Shown piece by piece: positions 1-7,336 of a DNA stretch of 64,000 bases. The translations under genes were made by a program, and so were the position numbers. The notes below the pieces were generated by a model. It was not told where the DNA came from, did no database searches, and saw only the letters and a program-made list of their open reading frames with translations. Numbering within the stretch: position 1 is the stretch's first letter; each line of letters begins with the position of its first letter. Source of the DNA: Fimbriimonadaceae bacterium (GTDB taxonomy: Bacteria > Armatimonadota > UBA10988). The DNA is taken from positions 18,967-82,966 of the forward strand of contig JADZEX010000012.1 of NCBI GenBank assembly GCA_020850355.1. Reading direction: 5' to 3'.

Positions 1-2082
1 ATCAGCGTGCAGTACGCCGAGGATCTCGAAGTCGCCGGCAACCTGGGCGACAAACTGTGGGGATCGGGGATCTTTGTCTTTGGAGGCAAGCCGAGTGGCT
101 CGCTGACCGACCGGCCGTTCAGTCGGATCTTGATCCACCACAACAAGATCACCGACCCGTTGCTGAACACCAACGATTGGGGTGGCATCGAAACGTGGCA
201 AGGTGGACCGGCCTATGTCTACAACAACATCTCGGGCAATCCCGGCGGCTACTGGAACTATGGCCACCGCCTGAATCCAACCAAGCCGGCCAATGCCCGC
301 TTCGGCCATGCCTATTACCTCGACGGTGCCTTCAAGAACTATCACTTCAACAACATCGCCTGGGGCAAGTCGAGCGATCCGCTCAGTCCGCTCGGCAACA
401 CGGCAGCGTTTCAGGAGATTCATAGCTACCAGAACACCTTCTTCAACAACACGGTCTACCGCTTTGTGATCGGCTCGCGGCGGCAGGCACCGGCGGCGGG
501 ACGGAACAAGTTCCTGGGCAATGTCTGGCAGGACATCGGTCAGATGGTGTTCCGCCACGCCGACCCGCGCACCGCCCCCCGCGAGGGCAATGCCGCCGAC
601 GCCGGTGCCGCGAAGGAGGTCTTCGACTACGGCAGCAACGCCTACGCCAACAACCTCTTCCAACAGGTCGCCGAGTATGGTCTGTTTGAAGCGGCGGGCA
701 ACTCACAGCCGACCTTCGCGGCCTTCGCCGCCGCACTCGCGGCGCGCGGCAGTCTCGGGCCGTGGCTCGGTCGCGAGCTGCCAATGGCGCCGCTGCCGCG
801 GGCGGCCGAGTTGGACTTCCGCCCGGCGCCCGGCGGACCGACCCGCGACGCTGGCGTGCGCACCTTCGTGCCGTGGAGCCTGGCGGCAACCGTCGGCGAG
901 TGGCACTTCTTGGTGCCCGGTGACGGCGGCCGCAGCGTGCTGGATGAGCACTGGTACCTGACGCCCTACCACATCGGCCGGGACGACTACTACCAGCGCC
1001 CCAGCTACCCGCTCGATGCGGTCGGCGGCGAGTTTGTGGCCGGGCCGCTGGAGAGCTGGACGAAGGGCGCCCTGGCGCTCGACGGGCGGCAGTACGCGGT
1101 GGCCCGGCACGCCGCGCTGAGCAAACCCTACGGCGTGCCGACGATGATCACCACGGGGCAGTGGGCCGAGGTGACCGCGCCGCAGAACCTCGCGGTGGGC
1201 CGGCCGGCGACGCTTGAGGTGAAGCTGCTGCAGCCGTTCGAAGGGCAGCGGCTGCATGTCGATCTGCACTTCAGCAAGGCCGGCGGCGGGTTTGGCGGGG
1301 TCAACGTGTGGGGTGGCACGGGGCAGCCGGTCCGCGGGGCCGGGCCCTATCGGTTCAACATCACACCGGTCGACAAGCCAGGTCTCGAGAACTTCGTGGT
1401 GACGGTTTTCGTCAGCCGCGAGGGCACCTGGGAGAGCCGCACGCAGACCGGCCAGGTCACCGTGCCGCGCGGCGCGGTGACGGCCAACCGCACGACCGGC
1501 CTCGGTGGGCAGCCCACCCGCGGCACGCGCGACATCAGCGGCGAGGAGCTGCAGAGCCCGCAGATCCACAACTCCAGTCTGCTGCTGGAGGTCTGCTTCC
1601 GCGCGGAGCCCGGCGGTGGGGAGGCCGTGCTGGTCGCGAAGCTGGGCGGCCGCGGCTACAGCCTGACGCTGAACGCCGCGGGGCAGGCGGTCTGGTCGGT
1701 GCAGGGCGGGCCGACCTGGGCGGTCACCGGCCGGACCAACCTGGCCGATGGCGCCTGGCACCAGGTCCTGGCCGAGTGCGACCGCGCCGCGCGGCGGCTA
1801 ACGCTTTACGTGGACGGGCAGGCGGACGGCCAGGCGGCCGGCCCGGCGGCCGACGTCAGCTTGGCCGGTGACGGCGACCTGCACCTCGGCGGCAGTCCCA
1901 GCGGCCGCGGCCTGCGCGGCGCACTGGAGTTCGCGCGGATCGCCCGGAGCAGTCTGGCGACGTCGCAGACGACCGCGGCGGAGCTCTACGCCTGGGAGTT
2001 CAACGGCCCGATGTACCGCGACTTCACCGGCGCCGCCGCCCGTGGTGCCGGTCGTGATGCCGGGGCTCTGGAGGGCGACTGA
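1..2082 (+). CDS. Exported parallel beta-helix / LamG-type protein (C-terminal part, 5' truncated by window)
   Basis: The reading frame is open at base 1, so the true start lies outside the window; about 693 residues remain. The first ~190 residues have the short Asn-rich strands typical of right-handed parallel beta-helix proteins that act on polysaccharides (for example RILIHHNKITD, AYVYNNISG, NTFFNNTVYRF). The C-terminal ~180 residues read as a LamG/concanavalin-A-like sandwich, with the hallmark GAWHQV followed by RRLTLYVDGQ. The middle looks like linker plus beta-sandwich material without a family I can name. The protein is probably exported and binds or cleaves glycans, but the signal peptide and any catalytic residues would lie upstream or cannot be assigned. 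It converges on the next gene across a strong hairpin. Confidence 0.75.
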   Translation: MSVQYAEDLEVAGNLGDKLWGSGIFVFGGKPSGSLTDRPFSRILIHHNKITDPLLNTNDWGGIETWQGGPAYVYNNISGNPGGYWNYGHRLNPTKPANARFGHAYYLDGAFKNYHFNNIAWGKSSDPLSPLGNTAAFQEIHSYQNTFFNNTVYRFVIGSRRQAPAAGRNKFLGNVWQDIGQMVFRHADPRTAPREGNAADAGAAKEVFDYGSNAYANNLFQQVAEYGLFEAAGNSQPTFAAFAAALAARGSLGPWLGRELPMAPLPRAAELDFRPAPGGPTRDAGVRTFVPWSLAATVGEWHFLVPGDGGRSVLDEHWYLTPYHIGRDDYYQRPSYPLDAVGGEFVAGPLESWTKGALALDGRQYAVARHAALSKPYGVPTMITTGQWAEVTAPQNLAVGRPATLEVKLLQPFEGQRLHVDLHFSKAGGGFGGVNVWGGTGQPVRGAGPYRFNITPVDKPGLENFVVTVFVSREGTWESRTQTGQVTVPRGAVTANRTTGLGGQPTRGTRDISGEELQSPQIHNSSLLLEVCFRAEPGGGEAVLVAKLGGRGYSLTLNAAGQAVWSVQGGPTWAVTGRTNLADGAWHQVLAECDRAARRLTLYVDGQADGQAAGPAADVSLAGDGDLHLGGSPSGRGLRGALEFARIARSSLATSQTTAAELYAWEFNGPMYRDFTGAAARGAGRDAGALEGD

Positions 2083-2105
2083 GCAGCGGTCCCAGGCTGG
2101 CCAGA

Positions 2106-2140
2106 CGCGGCCCCCGGCGAGCGAGCCGCCGGGGGCCGCG
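2106..2140. terminator. Hairpin between convergent genes, probable bidirectional terminator
   Basis: A perfect inverted repeat: GCGGCCCCCGGCG at 2107-2119, loop agcgagc, and its complement at 2127-2139, with one further flanking C-G pair. It lies 24 bases after the stop of the plus-strand gene and 18 bases beyond the stop of the minus-strand gene. There is no U-tract, as is usual in such GC-rich DNA. Confidence 0.65.
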
Positions 2141-2157
2141 GGGACTGCTGGTGAGGC

Positions 2158-3159
2158 TCAGCTACCCTTCTTGAGTTGGTCGTAGACGGTCAGGTCGTAG
2201 CCGATGCCGACCGCGTCGAGGACGCGGCAGAGCGCCCGGAGGGCGACTCCGAAGCCGTCGGGGCCGCTGTAGCCGCCAAACTGCCCGCCGCCCTTGAGGT
2301 GCGGCTCGAGGTCCAGGAAGACCCCCGGGATGCCCCGCGCCTGGTGCCGGGCGATCAGTTCGGGCAGGCGTTGCTTGAAGTCGGTGAAGACCCCGTAGTA
2401 GCCCGAGCTGCCGCGGTCGCAGGGCACGAAGCGCAGCATCATCTCCTCGTCGACGTAGTCCTTGAAGCCCTCGTCGTCGCGGCGCTGGTAGTCTTTGACG
2501 TGCATCCAGCCGATGCCCTCGCGCATCGCCTCGTACTGCGCATAGACGGCCTCGGTGGCGTAGCCCTGGCAGGCGATGTTGGCGCCGTCGAAGATCAGCA
2601 TCAGGGCCGGGTGGTCGACGGCCTGGCAGAGCGCCATTTCGAGCTCGCCGTTGCGGCCGACCAGGTTGGCCTCCACTTCCAGCCCGAAGATCAGCCCCGC
2701 GGCGTCGCAGCGTTCGGCGATCGCTCGCAGGTACTGCGCGGCCAGCTCAACATGCTGCCACGGGTCGGCGGTCTTCGGCGGGTAGAAGCTGAACCCGCGC
2801 ACCAGCTTGGCGCCGAGCACGCCGGCCACCTTGATCATGTGGGCGACATCGGTTTCGAGATAGGTCTCGAACGGGACGTAGCGGTTGTGCGTGCCGTCGT
2901 CGACATCCAACAGCTTGACCTTGCCGATCGGCGAGCCGATGCTGCTGACCTGCATCTCGTAGGAGTCCTGCAGGGCCCGCAGCGTGGCCAGCTCGGCGTC
3001 GGTCAGCAGCATCAGGTTCTTGACGCCGGAGCCGCAGTCGACGAAGCGGGGGCTGTAGTAGCGCAGGCCGAGCGCGCGGCACATCGCCAGTTGCGCCTCG
3101 GCTTGCTTGCTGGGCGGGCCCTCGTCGGCGAACCCGGTCAGAATCACCTTCGGATCCAT
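2158..3159 (-). CDS. Sugar phosphate isomerase/epimerase-like TIM-barrel protein
   Basis: 333 residues. The pattern fits the xylose isomerase-like TIM-barrel family (AP_endonuc_2 type): an early strand VILTGFADEG, a mid-barrel Glu in GLEVEANLVGR, an Asp in LIFDGANI, a His in GWMHVKDYQ, and a late Glu in FLDLEPHLKGGG. These acidic and His residues are the usual divalent-metal ligands. The ATG at 3159 was chosen over an in-frame GTG nine bases upstream because GGAG sits 8 bases before it. No signal peptide, so cytoplasmic. It follows the aminotransferase gene by 54 bases on the same strand, suggesting one transcript. The substrate is unknown; sugar isomerase or inosose-type enzymes are the likely range. 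Confidence 0.75.
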   Translation of the reverse strand: MDPKVILTGFADEGPPSKQAEAQLAMCRALGLRYYSPRFVDCGSGVKNLMLLTDAELATLRALQDSYEMQVSSIGSPIGKVKLLDVDDGTHNRYVPFETYLETDVAHMIKVAGVLGAKLVRGFSFYPPKTADPWQHVELAAQYLRAIAERCDAAGLIFGLEVEANLVGRNGELEMALCQAVDHPALMLIFDGANIACQGYATEAVYAQYEAMREGIGWMHVKDYQRRDDEGFKDYVDEEMMLRFVPCDRGSSGYYGVFTDFKQRLPELIARHQARGIPGVFLDLEPHLKGGGQFGGYSGPDGFGVALRALCRVLDAVGIGYDLTVYDQLKKGS

Positions 3160-3213
3160 GCTCTGCACTCCGGGGCATGGTTGCGGTGCCCCACCGCCTC
3201 GTAGACCGTCCAG

Positions 3214-4581
3214 TCAGCGGATCAGCACCTCGTCGGTGACCGCCTGCAGCACGTCGCAGCCCTCCTCAATGGCCGCCGCGTCGATGCACAACGGCGGGCT
3301 GATCTTGACGCAGGCCCCGCCCACGCCGACCGGCGCAAAGAACAGCAGGCCGCGCTGGAAGCAGCCTTCGACGATGGCGTGCGCGGCGTCGGCGTCGGGC
3401 TCGGTGGTCCCCGGGACGACCATCTGCAGGCCGGCCACCAGGCCGACGGCATGGGCGGCGCCGATCCGCGTCGGGTGCTTCGCCTGCAGCGCGCTCAGCC
3501 GCGCACGCAGCAGGTCGCCCTGGACGCGGGCGTTCTCGATCAGGCCGTCCTCGATCGCCTGGATGCTGGCGATGGCGGCGGCGCAACAGACCGGGTTGCC
3601 GCTATGGGTGCTGGTCATCGAGCCCGGCGGGTAGAGGTCGAGCAGCTCCGGCCGGCCGATCACCGCGCCGAGCGGCAGGGAGCTGCTGATGCCCTTGCCG
3701 CAGCAGATCAGGTCGGGCGTGACGCCATAGTGCTCAAAGCCCCAGCGCGTGCCGCAGCGGCCGAAGCCGGCCTGCACTTCGTCGAAGGTCAGCACGGCCT
3801 GCTGTTCGTCACACCAGGCCCGCAGGCGTTGGGCGTACTCGACCGGCAGAAAGTCGGGTCCGACGCCCTGGTAAGTCTCGCTGATCACCCCGGCCACCTG
3901 CTCACCGCTGACTCCGGCCGCCGCCAAGGCTTCCAAGAAGCCTTCGAAGCGGGTGTCAGTGTGGCGGAAGCCGTCGGGGAAGGGGACCTGCACCAGCCCG
4001 GGATCGAGGTGGACGATCCAGTCCTTCAGCGCGGGCATGCCGCCCATCTGCTGCGCCCCCAGGGTGCGACCGTGGAAGGCAGCGCCGAACGACACCACGA
4101 CGTTCTTGCGCGGCCCGCCGACGGTCAGGCCGTGGGTCCGCATCAGCTTCAGCGCACACTCGGTGGTCTCGCTGCCGGTGGTCACCAGGAAGACCTTGTT
4201 CAGGCCGGGCGGCGCGATGCTGGCGAGCAGCTCGCAGAGCTCCATCCGTTCGGCGCTGGGGAAAACGTAGTTGTGGAGCAGCCCCTGGTCGGCCTGGTCG
4301 CGGATGGCCTGTTTGACGGCCGGGTGGCCATGCCCGGCGTTGGTCACCAGCACGCCCGAGGACCAGTCCAGCCAGACGTTGCCGTACGCGTCGTAGACGT
4401 TGACGCCCTCGGCGCGGTGCCAGATCAGCGGCGGCTGCCCCTGCATCGAGATCGGTTCGGCTGCCTGCAGGCGGAGCAGCAACGGCACGCTCTCGGGATG
4501 CGGCAACGGCGTGAGGATCCGCCGGTAGTTGGTGTCGACTCGCGGGACCGTGACCGGCGTCAGGCTGAACGGCTTGCCCAT
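3214..4581 (-). CDS. Class III (GABA-type) PLP-dependent aminotransferase
   Basis: 455 residues, normal length for class III aminotransferases. Visible landmarks are the N-terminal substrate-loop region WLDWSSGVLVTNAGHGHPAV, the phosphate-binding TTGSETTECALKL, the cofactor Asp in LTFDEVQAGFGR, and the Schiff-base Lys in ICCGKGISSSLPLG. The family transfers an amino group, usually from an omega-amino acid (GABA, ornithine, acetylornithine), to a 2-oxo acid. The exact donor cannot be read from sequence. The start is ATG 4581 with AGGAG five to six bases upstream; the longer open frame beyond it is not supported. It leads a probable two-gene minus-strand operon with the TIM-barrel isomerase and is divergent from the DUF4160 gene 150 bases away. 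Confidence 0.88.
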   Translation of the reverse strand: MGKPFSLTPVTVPRVDTNYRRILTPLPHPESVPLLLRLQAAEPISMQGQPPLIWHRAEGVNVYDAYGNVWLDWSSGVLVTNAGHGHPAVKQAIRDQADQGLLHNYVFPSAERMELCELLASIAPPGLNKVFLVTTGSETTECALKLMRTHGLTVGGPRKNVVVSFGAAFHGRTLGAQQMGGMPALKDWIVHLDPGLVQVPFPDGFRHTDTRFEGFLEALAAAGVSGEQVAGVISETYQGVGPDFLPVEYAQRLRAWCDEQQAVLTFDEVQAGFGRCGTRWGFEHYGVTPDLICCGKGISSSLPLGAVIGRPELLDLYPPGSMTSTHSGNPVCCAAAIASIQAIEDGLIENARVQGDLLRARLSALQAKHPTRIGAAHAVGLVAGLQMVVPGTTEPDADAAHAIVEGCFQRGLLFFAPVGVGGACVKISPPLCIDAAAIEEGCDVLQAVTDEVLIR

Positions 4582-4731
4582 GACAACTCCTGCGCCGCGA
4601 TTAAAGCACAGTCCGGCGAGCAGGCCAAGGGTGGGGAGCCAGGTCGCCTCTTGGCGGCAGCCCGCGGCCCGCGCGCGTTGACGGCCCCGCTGCGCTGTGG
4701 TAGGAATGCCGCAGTCGCCCGAGGTGGTGCG

Positions 4732-4974
4732 ATGCCCACCGTGTTGCGCTTCGGGCCGTACCGCTGGTTCTGCTACTCCAGCGACAACACCGAACCTCGT
4801 CCCGGCCACGTCGAGCGCGACGGCGTCCTGGCGAAGTTCTGGATCGAGCCGGTTGAGTTGGCGCGAAGCAGCGGCTTCAGTCGGCTGGACCTGCGCGACC
4901 GGCTGCGGGAGGCGGAGGCGCACCAGGCTGAGTTCCGGAGAGCATGGGATGAGTACTTCGGCCCTCGCGACTGA
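4732..4974 (+). CDS. DUF4160 protein, putative toxin-antitoxin component
   Basis: 80 residues beginning MPTVLRFGPYRWFCYSSDN, with the conserved GHVERDG...AKFWIEPVELA pattern of the DUF4160 family. Members are nearly always encoded beside a DUF2442 protein and are predicted type II toxin-antitoxin partners; which partner is toxic is not settled. GAGGT lies about 7 bases before the ATG. The gene overlaps the next by 26 bases, so the two are co-translated. It is divergent from the aminotransferase gene. Confidence 0.8.
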   Translation: MPTVLRFGPYRWFCYSSDNTEPRPGHVERDGVLAKFWIEPVELARSSGFSRLDLRDRLREAEAHQAEFRRAWDEYFGPRD

Positions 4975-5251
4975 AGTTGCCAAGGCGATGCAGGTCGTGG
5001 TGACGGCAGACACCTTGCAGGTGGACCTCTGCGATGGCCGGAGCATCGCAGTGCCGCTGGCGTGGTATCCGCGGCTGGCCGCCGGGACGCCGGCTGAGCT
5101 GGCCGAGTGGCGGCTGGTCGGCGCTGGTCAGGGCGTGCACTGGCCGCAACTCGATGCGGACATCGAGGTCAGCGCGTTGCTGCAGGGCTGCCGATCCGCC
5201 GAGTCGCCGGCGTCGCTGCAACGGTGGTTGGCGGCTCGCTCGGCGGCCTAA
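4949..5251 (+). CDS. DUF2442 protein, putative toxin-antitoxin partner of the DUF4160 protein
   Basis: 100 residues. The core GRSIAVPLAWYPRL, then EWRLVGAGQGVHWPQLDADI, is the DUF2442 signature (short DNA-binding-like proteins paired with DUF4160). It starts inside the end of the upstream gene (26-base overlap). Its TAA stop at 5249-5251 abuts a 104-bp repeat that is a copy of the 3' end of the oxidoreductase gene further right. The minus-strand stop preserved by that copy (TAG, 5248-5250) overlaps this TAA, so the two genes were probably tail-to-tail neighbours before the HepT/MntA insertion. Confidence 0.8.
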   Translation: MSTSALATEVAKAMQVVVTADTLQVDLCDGRSIAVPLAWYPRLAAGTPAELAEWRLVGAGQGVHWPQLDADIEVSALLQGCRSAESPASLQRWLAARSAA

Positions 5252-5355
5252 CCTCCGCAATCCCCCTCATAGATCCGCTCGAAGACCTGCTCGGCGTAGG
5301 GGTCGATGATGGTGATGCCGTCGGGGCCGAAGCCGGCGGTGACACACGGCGGGCG
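5252..5355. repeat. 104-bp direct repeat, left copy: duplicated 3' end of the oxidoreductase gene
   Basis: Identical base for base to 5999-6102 (offset 747). Read on the minus strand it encodes the last ~34 residues of the Gfo/Idh/MocA oxidoreductase, ending EGDCGG and then TAG at 5248-5250. It has no start of its own and is a gene-end fragment. The HepT stop lies 4 bases from its right edge. Confidence 0.95.
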
Positions 5356-5358
5356 CCG

Positions 5359-5712
5359 TCAAGGCCACCCTTCCAGGTCCGCCAGCAAGCACCGGACTGC
5401 TGCCTCCAACAGGGGCAAGTCACGCTGCACCGTCAACAGCACGATGGCCGCATCGACCTGCCAGTACGCATGGACGACCAGGTTCCGCATGGCGCGGATC
5501 TGCTGCCACGGAATCTGCGGTTGCTGGGCCAGCAGCGCTGCGGGCAGCGCGGTCACCGCTTCGCCGATGGTGATCAGGTTGCGCAGGATGGCATCGCAAC
5601 GCATTGGGTCGGTGGCCAGGTCGGCGGCGGTGCAGGCGGCGGCGTAGCTGCGGGCCCGCTCGGACGCAGCCAGCATGTCCCGCAAGTAGAAGTCCTGCTC
5701 TCTACGCCGCAA
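5359..5712 (-). CDS. hepT: HepT-type HEPN ribonuclease toxin
   Basis: 117 residues, usual for HepT. The HEPN catalytic motif RX4HXY is intact as RNLVVHAY (R76, H81, Y83). In known HepT/MntA systems HepT cleaves RNA, and MntA neutralises it by adding AMP to the Tyr of this motif. The start is taken as TTG 5712: it overlaps the MntA end by 11 bases and has GGAGG six bases upstream inside mntA. The next in-frame ATG would remove the first helix. It lies immediately downstream of mntA on the minus strand, between the two 104-bp repeats. Confidence 0.87.
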   Translation of the reverse strand: MRRREQDFYLRDMLAASERARSYAAACTAADLATDPMRCDAILRNLITIGEAVTALPAALLAQQPQIPWQQIRAMRNLVVHAYWQVDAAIVLLTVQRDLPLLEAAVRCLLADLEGWP

Positions 5713-5992
5713 GCACCGCCTCCGCCAAAGCTGTTGGCCGCACCTCCGGGCGCAGACCGGACTCCGTGACCAGGTCCACCGGCACCCCCAGCCAGTCTTC
5801 CAGATCCGCCTGCAGACCGGCGTACGCGAACAACCCGATCGGCTCGGAGAACTCCACGAGCAGGTCGACGTCGCTCGCTTCGGATGCCTCGCCGCGTGCC
5901 ACCGAGCCAAAGACCCGCAATGACCGCACGCCCCGTTGCCGGAGCTCAGCGCGGCGCGGTGCGAGCTGCTGCCGCAGTTGGTCCACCGTCAC
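5702..5992 (-). CDS. mntA: MntA-type minimal nucleotidyltransferase antitoxin
   Basis: 96 residues. The nucleotidyltransferase motif GSX10DXD is intact: GS at residues 29-30 and D41/D43 in SDVDLLVE. MntA adds AMP to the HepT active-site Tyr. A GTG start at 5992 is preferred over the TTG 15 bases upstream. It has GGAGG with 6-base spacing and forms a 4-base GTGA overlap with the stop of the oxidoreductase gene, so translation is coupled to that gene. Its Shine-Dalgarno lies within the duplicated oxidoreductase tail. Confidence 0.87.
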   Translation of the reverse strand: MTVDQLRQQLAPRRAELRQRGVRSLRVFGSVARGEASEASDVDLLVEFSEPIGLFAYAGLQADLEDWLGVPVDLVTESGLRPEVRPTALAEAVLAA

Positions 5993-7269
5993 TCCGCGCC
6001 TCCGCAATCCCCCTCATAGATCCGCTCGAAGACCTGCTCGGCGTAGGGGTCGATGATGGTGATGCCGTCGGGGCCGAAGCCGGCGGTGACACACGGCGGG
6101 CGGCCGGCCTGGACGTGCGCCCAGTTGCGGTCGCGGACGACCTGCGCGGCGTGGACGATGGCCACGGTGTGGCGCCCCTCGCGGGCGGTTGGGTAGGTGC
6201 CGTCGACGTCGGCCAGGCTGGCGCCCAGGAACTTCATGCGGCAGGCCGCCAGCAGGCCGACATGGATGCTGTCGGTGCCGTACCCGATGTAGGCCTGCGA
6301 GCCGTCCGGCCGGCGGATGTCGCGGGTGAAGTGGTTGTTCGAGGTGCGCGAGCCGCCGCCGTGCCACCAGAACCGGAACCCGCGGTACTGCTGGTCCGAC
6401 TCGACCTTCCCGTCGGCGCCGACGATCTCGTGCTCCTGGTTGACCGGCCCCTCGAAGTCGGCCGGCGTGATCCAGTTGTTCTGATAGGTGATGCTCATGC
6501 CGTTGCGGTAATCGACGCGCACCTGCACGGCGTCGAAGGCCTGGATGCCGTCGCGCACCAGCCGTTTCTGCTGCCCCACGGCGGTCAGCCCGAGCGGCTC
6601 GCTATGGTAGTAGCTGTAGATCAGATCGACCCAGTGCGGCCCGACATAGCTGAACGGATCGGACTGTTCGACCCACTTGAAGGTGCTCGTCGAGACCTCC
6701 AGCGGCTCCTCCAAGATGGCCCGACCGTAGATCGGGGCCCCGATGCGGTGCTGGATGTCGTGCCGAATGCGGACGTGGTCGGGGTCGTAGCGCTTGTGCA
6801 TATCGACACAGACGATCCGCTGGGCGGCTTCGCTGGCGGCGATGATCTGGTCGGCCTCTTGGGTGAACAGACACATCGGCTTTTCGACGATCACGTGCGC
6901 GCCGGCCTGCAGCGCGCAGAGCGTCACCGGGGTGTGCAGGTTGTCGGGCGTGGCGATCGCCATCACGTCGAGGTCGGGGTGGGCGCGGACGATGTCCTCC
7001 CAGGGCGTCTCGCCGCAGAACTCGGCCGGCCGGCTGCCGGTCAGCTCGGCGTAGGCCGCCGCCGCGCGGGCCGCCGAAGCGGCGGAGCGGGTGGCGACCG
7101 CCACCAGCTCAAACTCGACCTCGGCCAGCGGGCGGGCGAAGGCGTCCATCCCGACGCGAGCCAGCAGGCCCGACAGGCCAAAGCGTTGGACATCGGCGTA
7201 GGCGCGCAAATGAACATCGCCGCCGAACATGCCGGCGCCGACCAGGGCGAGTTTGATCTTGCGGTTCAT
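5989..7269 (-). CDS. Gfo/Idh/MocA-family NAD(P)-dependent oxidoreductase
   Basis: 426 residues. The N-terminal Rossmann fold starts KIKLALVGAGMFGG (GxGxxG-like), followed by the family EKP motif in VIVEKPMCL and a C-terminal alpha/beta domain with WVDLIYSYYH. The family oxidises or epimerises sugars, inositols or their derivatives; substrate unknown. The start is ATG 7269 with GGGAAG eight bases upstream; the longer open frame is not used. It is third in a minus-strand operon after two exported proteins (67-base gap). Its last codons are duplicated on the far side of hepT, and its stop overlaps the mntA start. Confidence 0.88.
   Translation of the reverse strand: MNRKIKLALVGAGMFGGDVHLRAYADVQRFGLSGLLARVGMDAFARPLAEVEFELVAVATRSAASAARAAAAYAELTGSRPAEFCGETPWEDIVRAHPDLDVMAIATPDNLHTPVTLCALQAGAHVIVEKPMCLFTQEADQIIAASEAAQRIVCVDMHKRYDPDHVRIRHDIQHRIGAPIYGRAILEEPLEVSTSTFKWVEQSDPFSYVGPHWVDLIYSYYHSEPLGLTAVGQQKRLVRDGIQAFDAVQVRVDYRNGMSITYQNNWITPADFEGPVNQEHEIVGADGKVESDQQYRGFRFWWHGGGSRTSNNHFTRDIRRPDGSQAYIGYGTDSIHVGLLAACRMKFLGASLADVDGTYPTAREGRHTVAIVHAAQVVRDRNWAHVQAGRPPCVTAGFGPDGITIIDPYAEQVFERIYEGDCGGAE
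5999..6102. repeat. 104-bp direct repeat, right copy: native 3' end of the oxidoreductase gene
   Basis: Perfect match to 5252-5355. Here it is the in-frame C-terminal coding end of the oxidoreductase, which reads on from EGDCGG into two extra residues (AE) and a TGA. The 643 bp between the copies hold only mntA and hepT. Confidence 0.95.
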
Positions 7270-7336
7270 GCGATAGGCTTCCCAACTGCCGCCAGCTTGG
7301 CCGCCCGTCGCGTGGCTCCTCCCGGCGCCGACGGCG

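Noticed and set aside
3379..4731. Plus-strand extension upstream of the DUF4160 gene, opposite the aminotransferase
   Set aside because: Only the last 80 codons match a family; the rest is antisense to a conserved aminotransferase. The start is set at the ATG with a Shine-Dalgarno.
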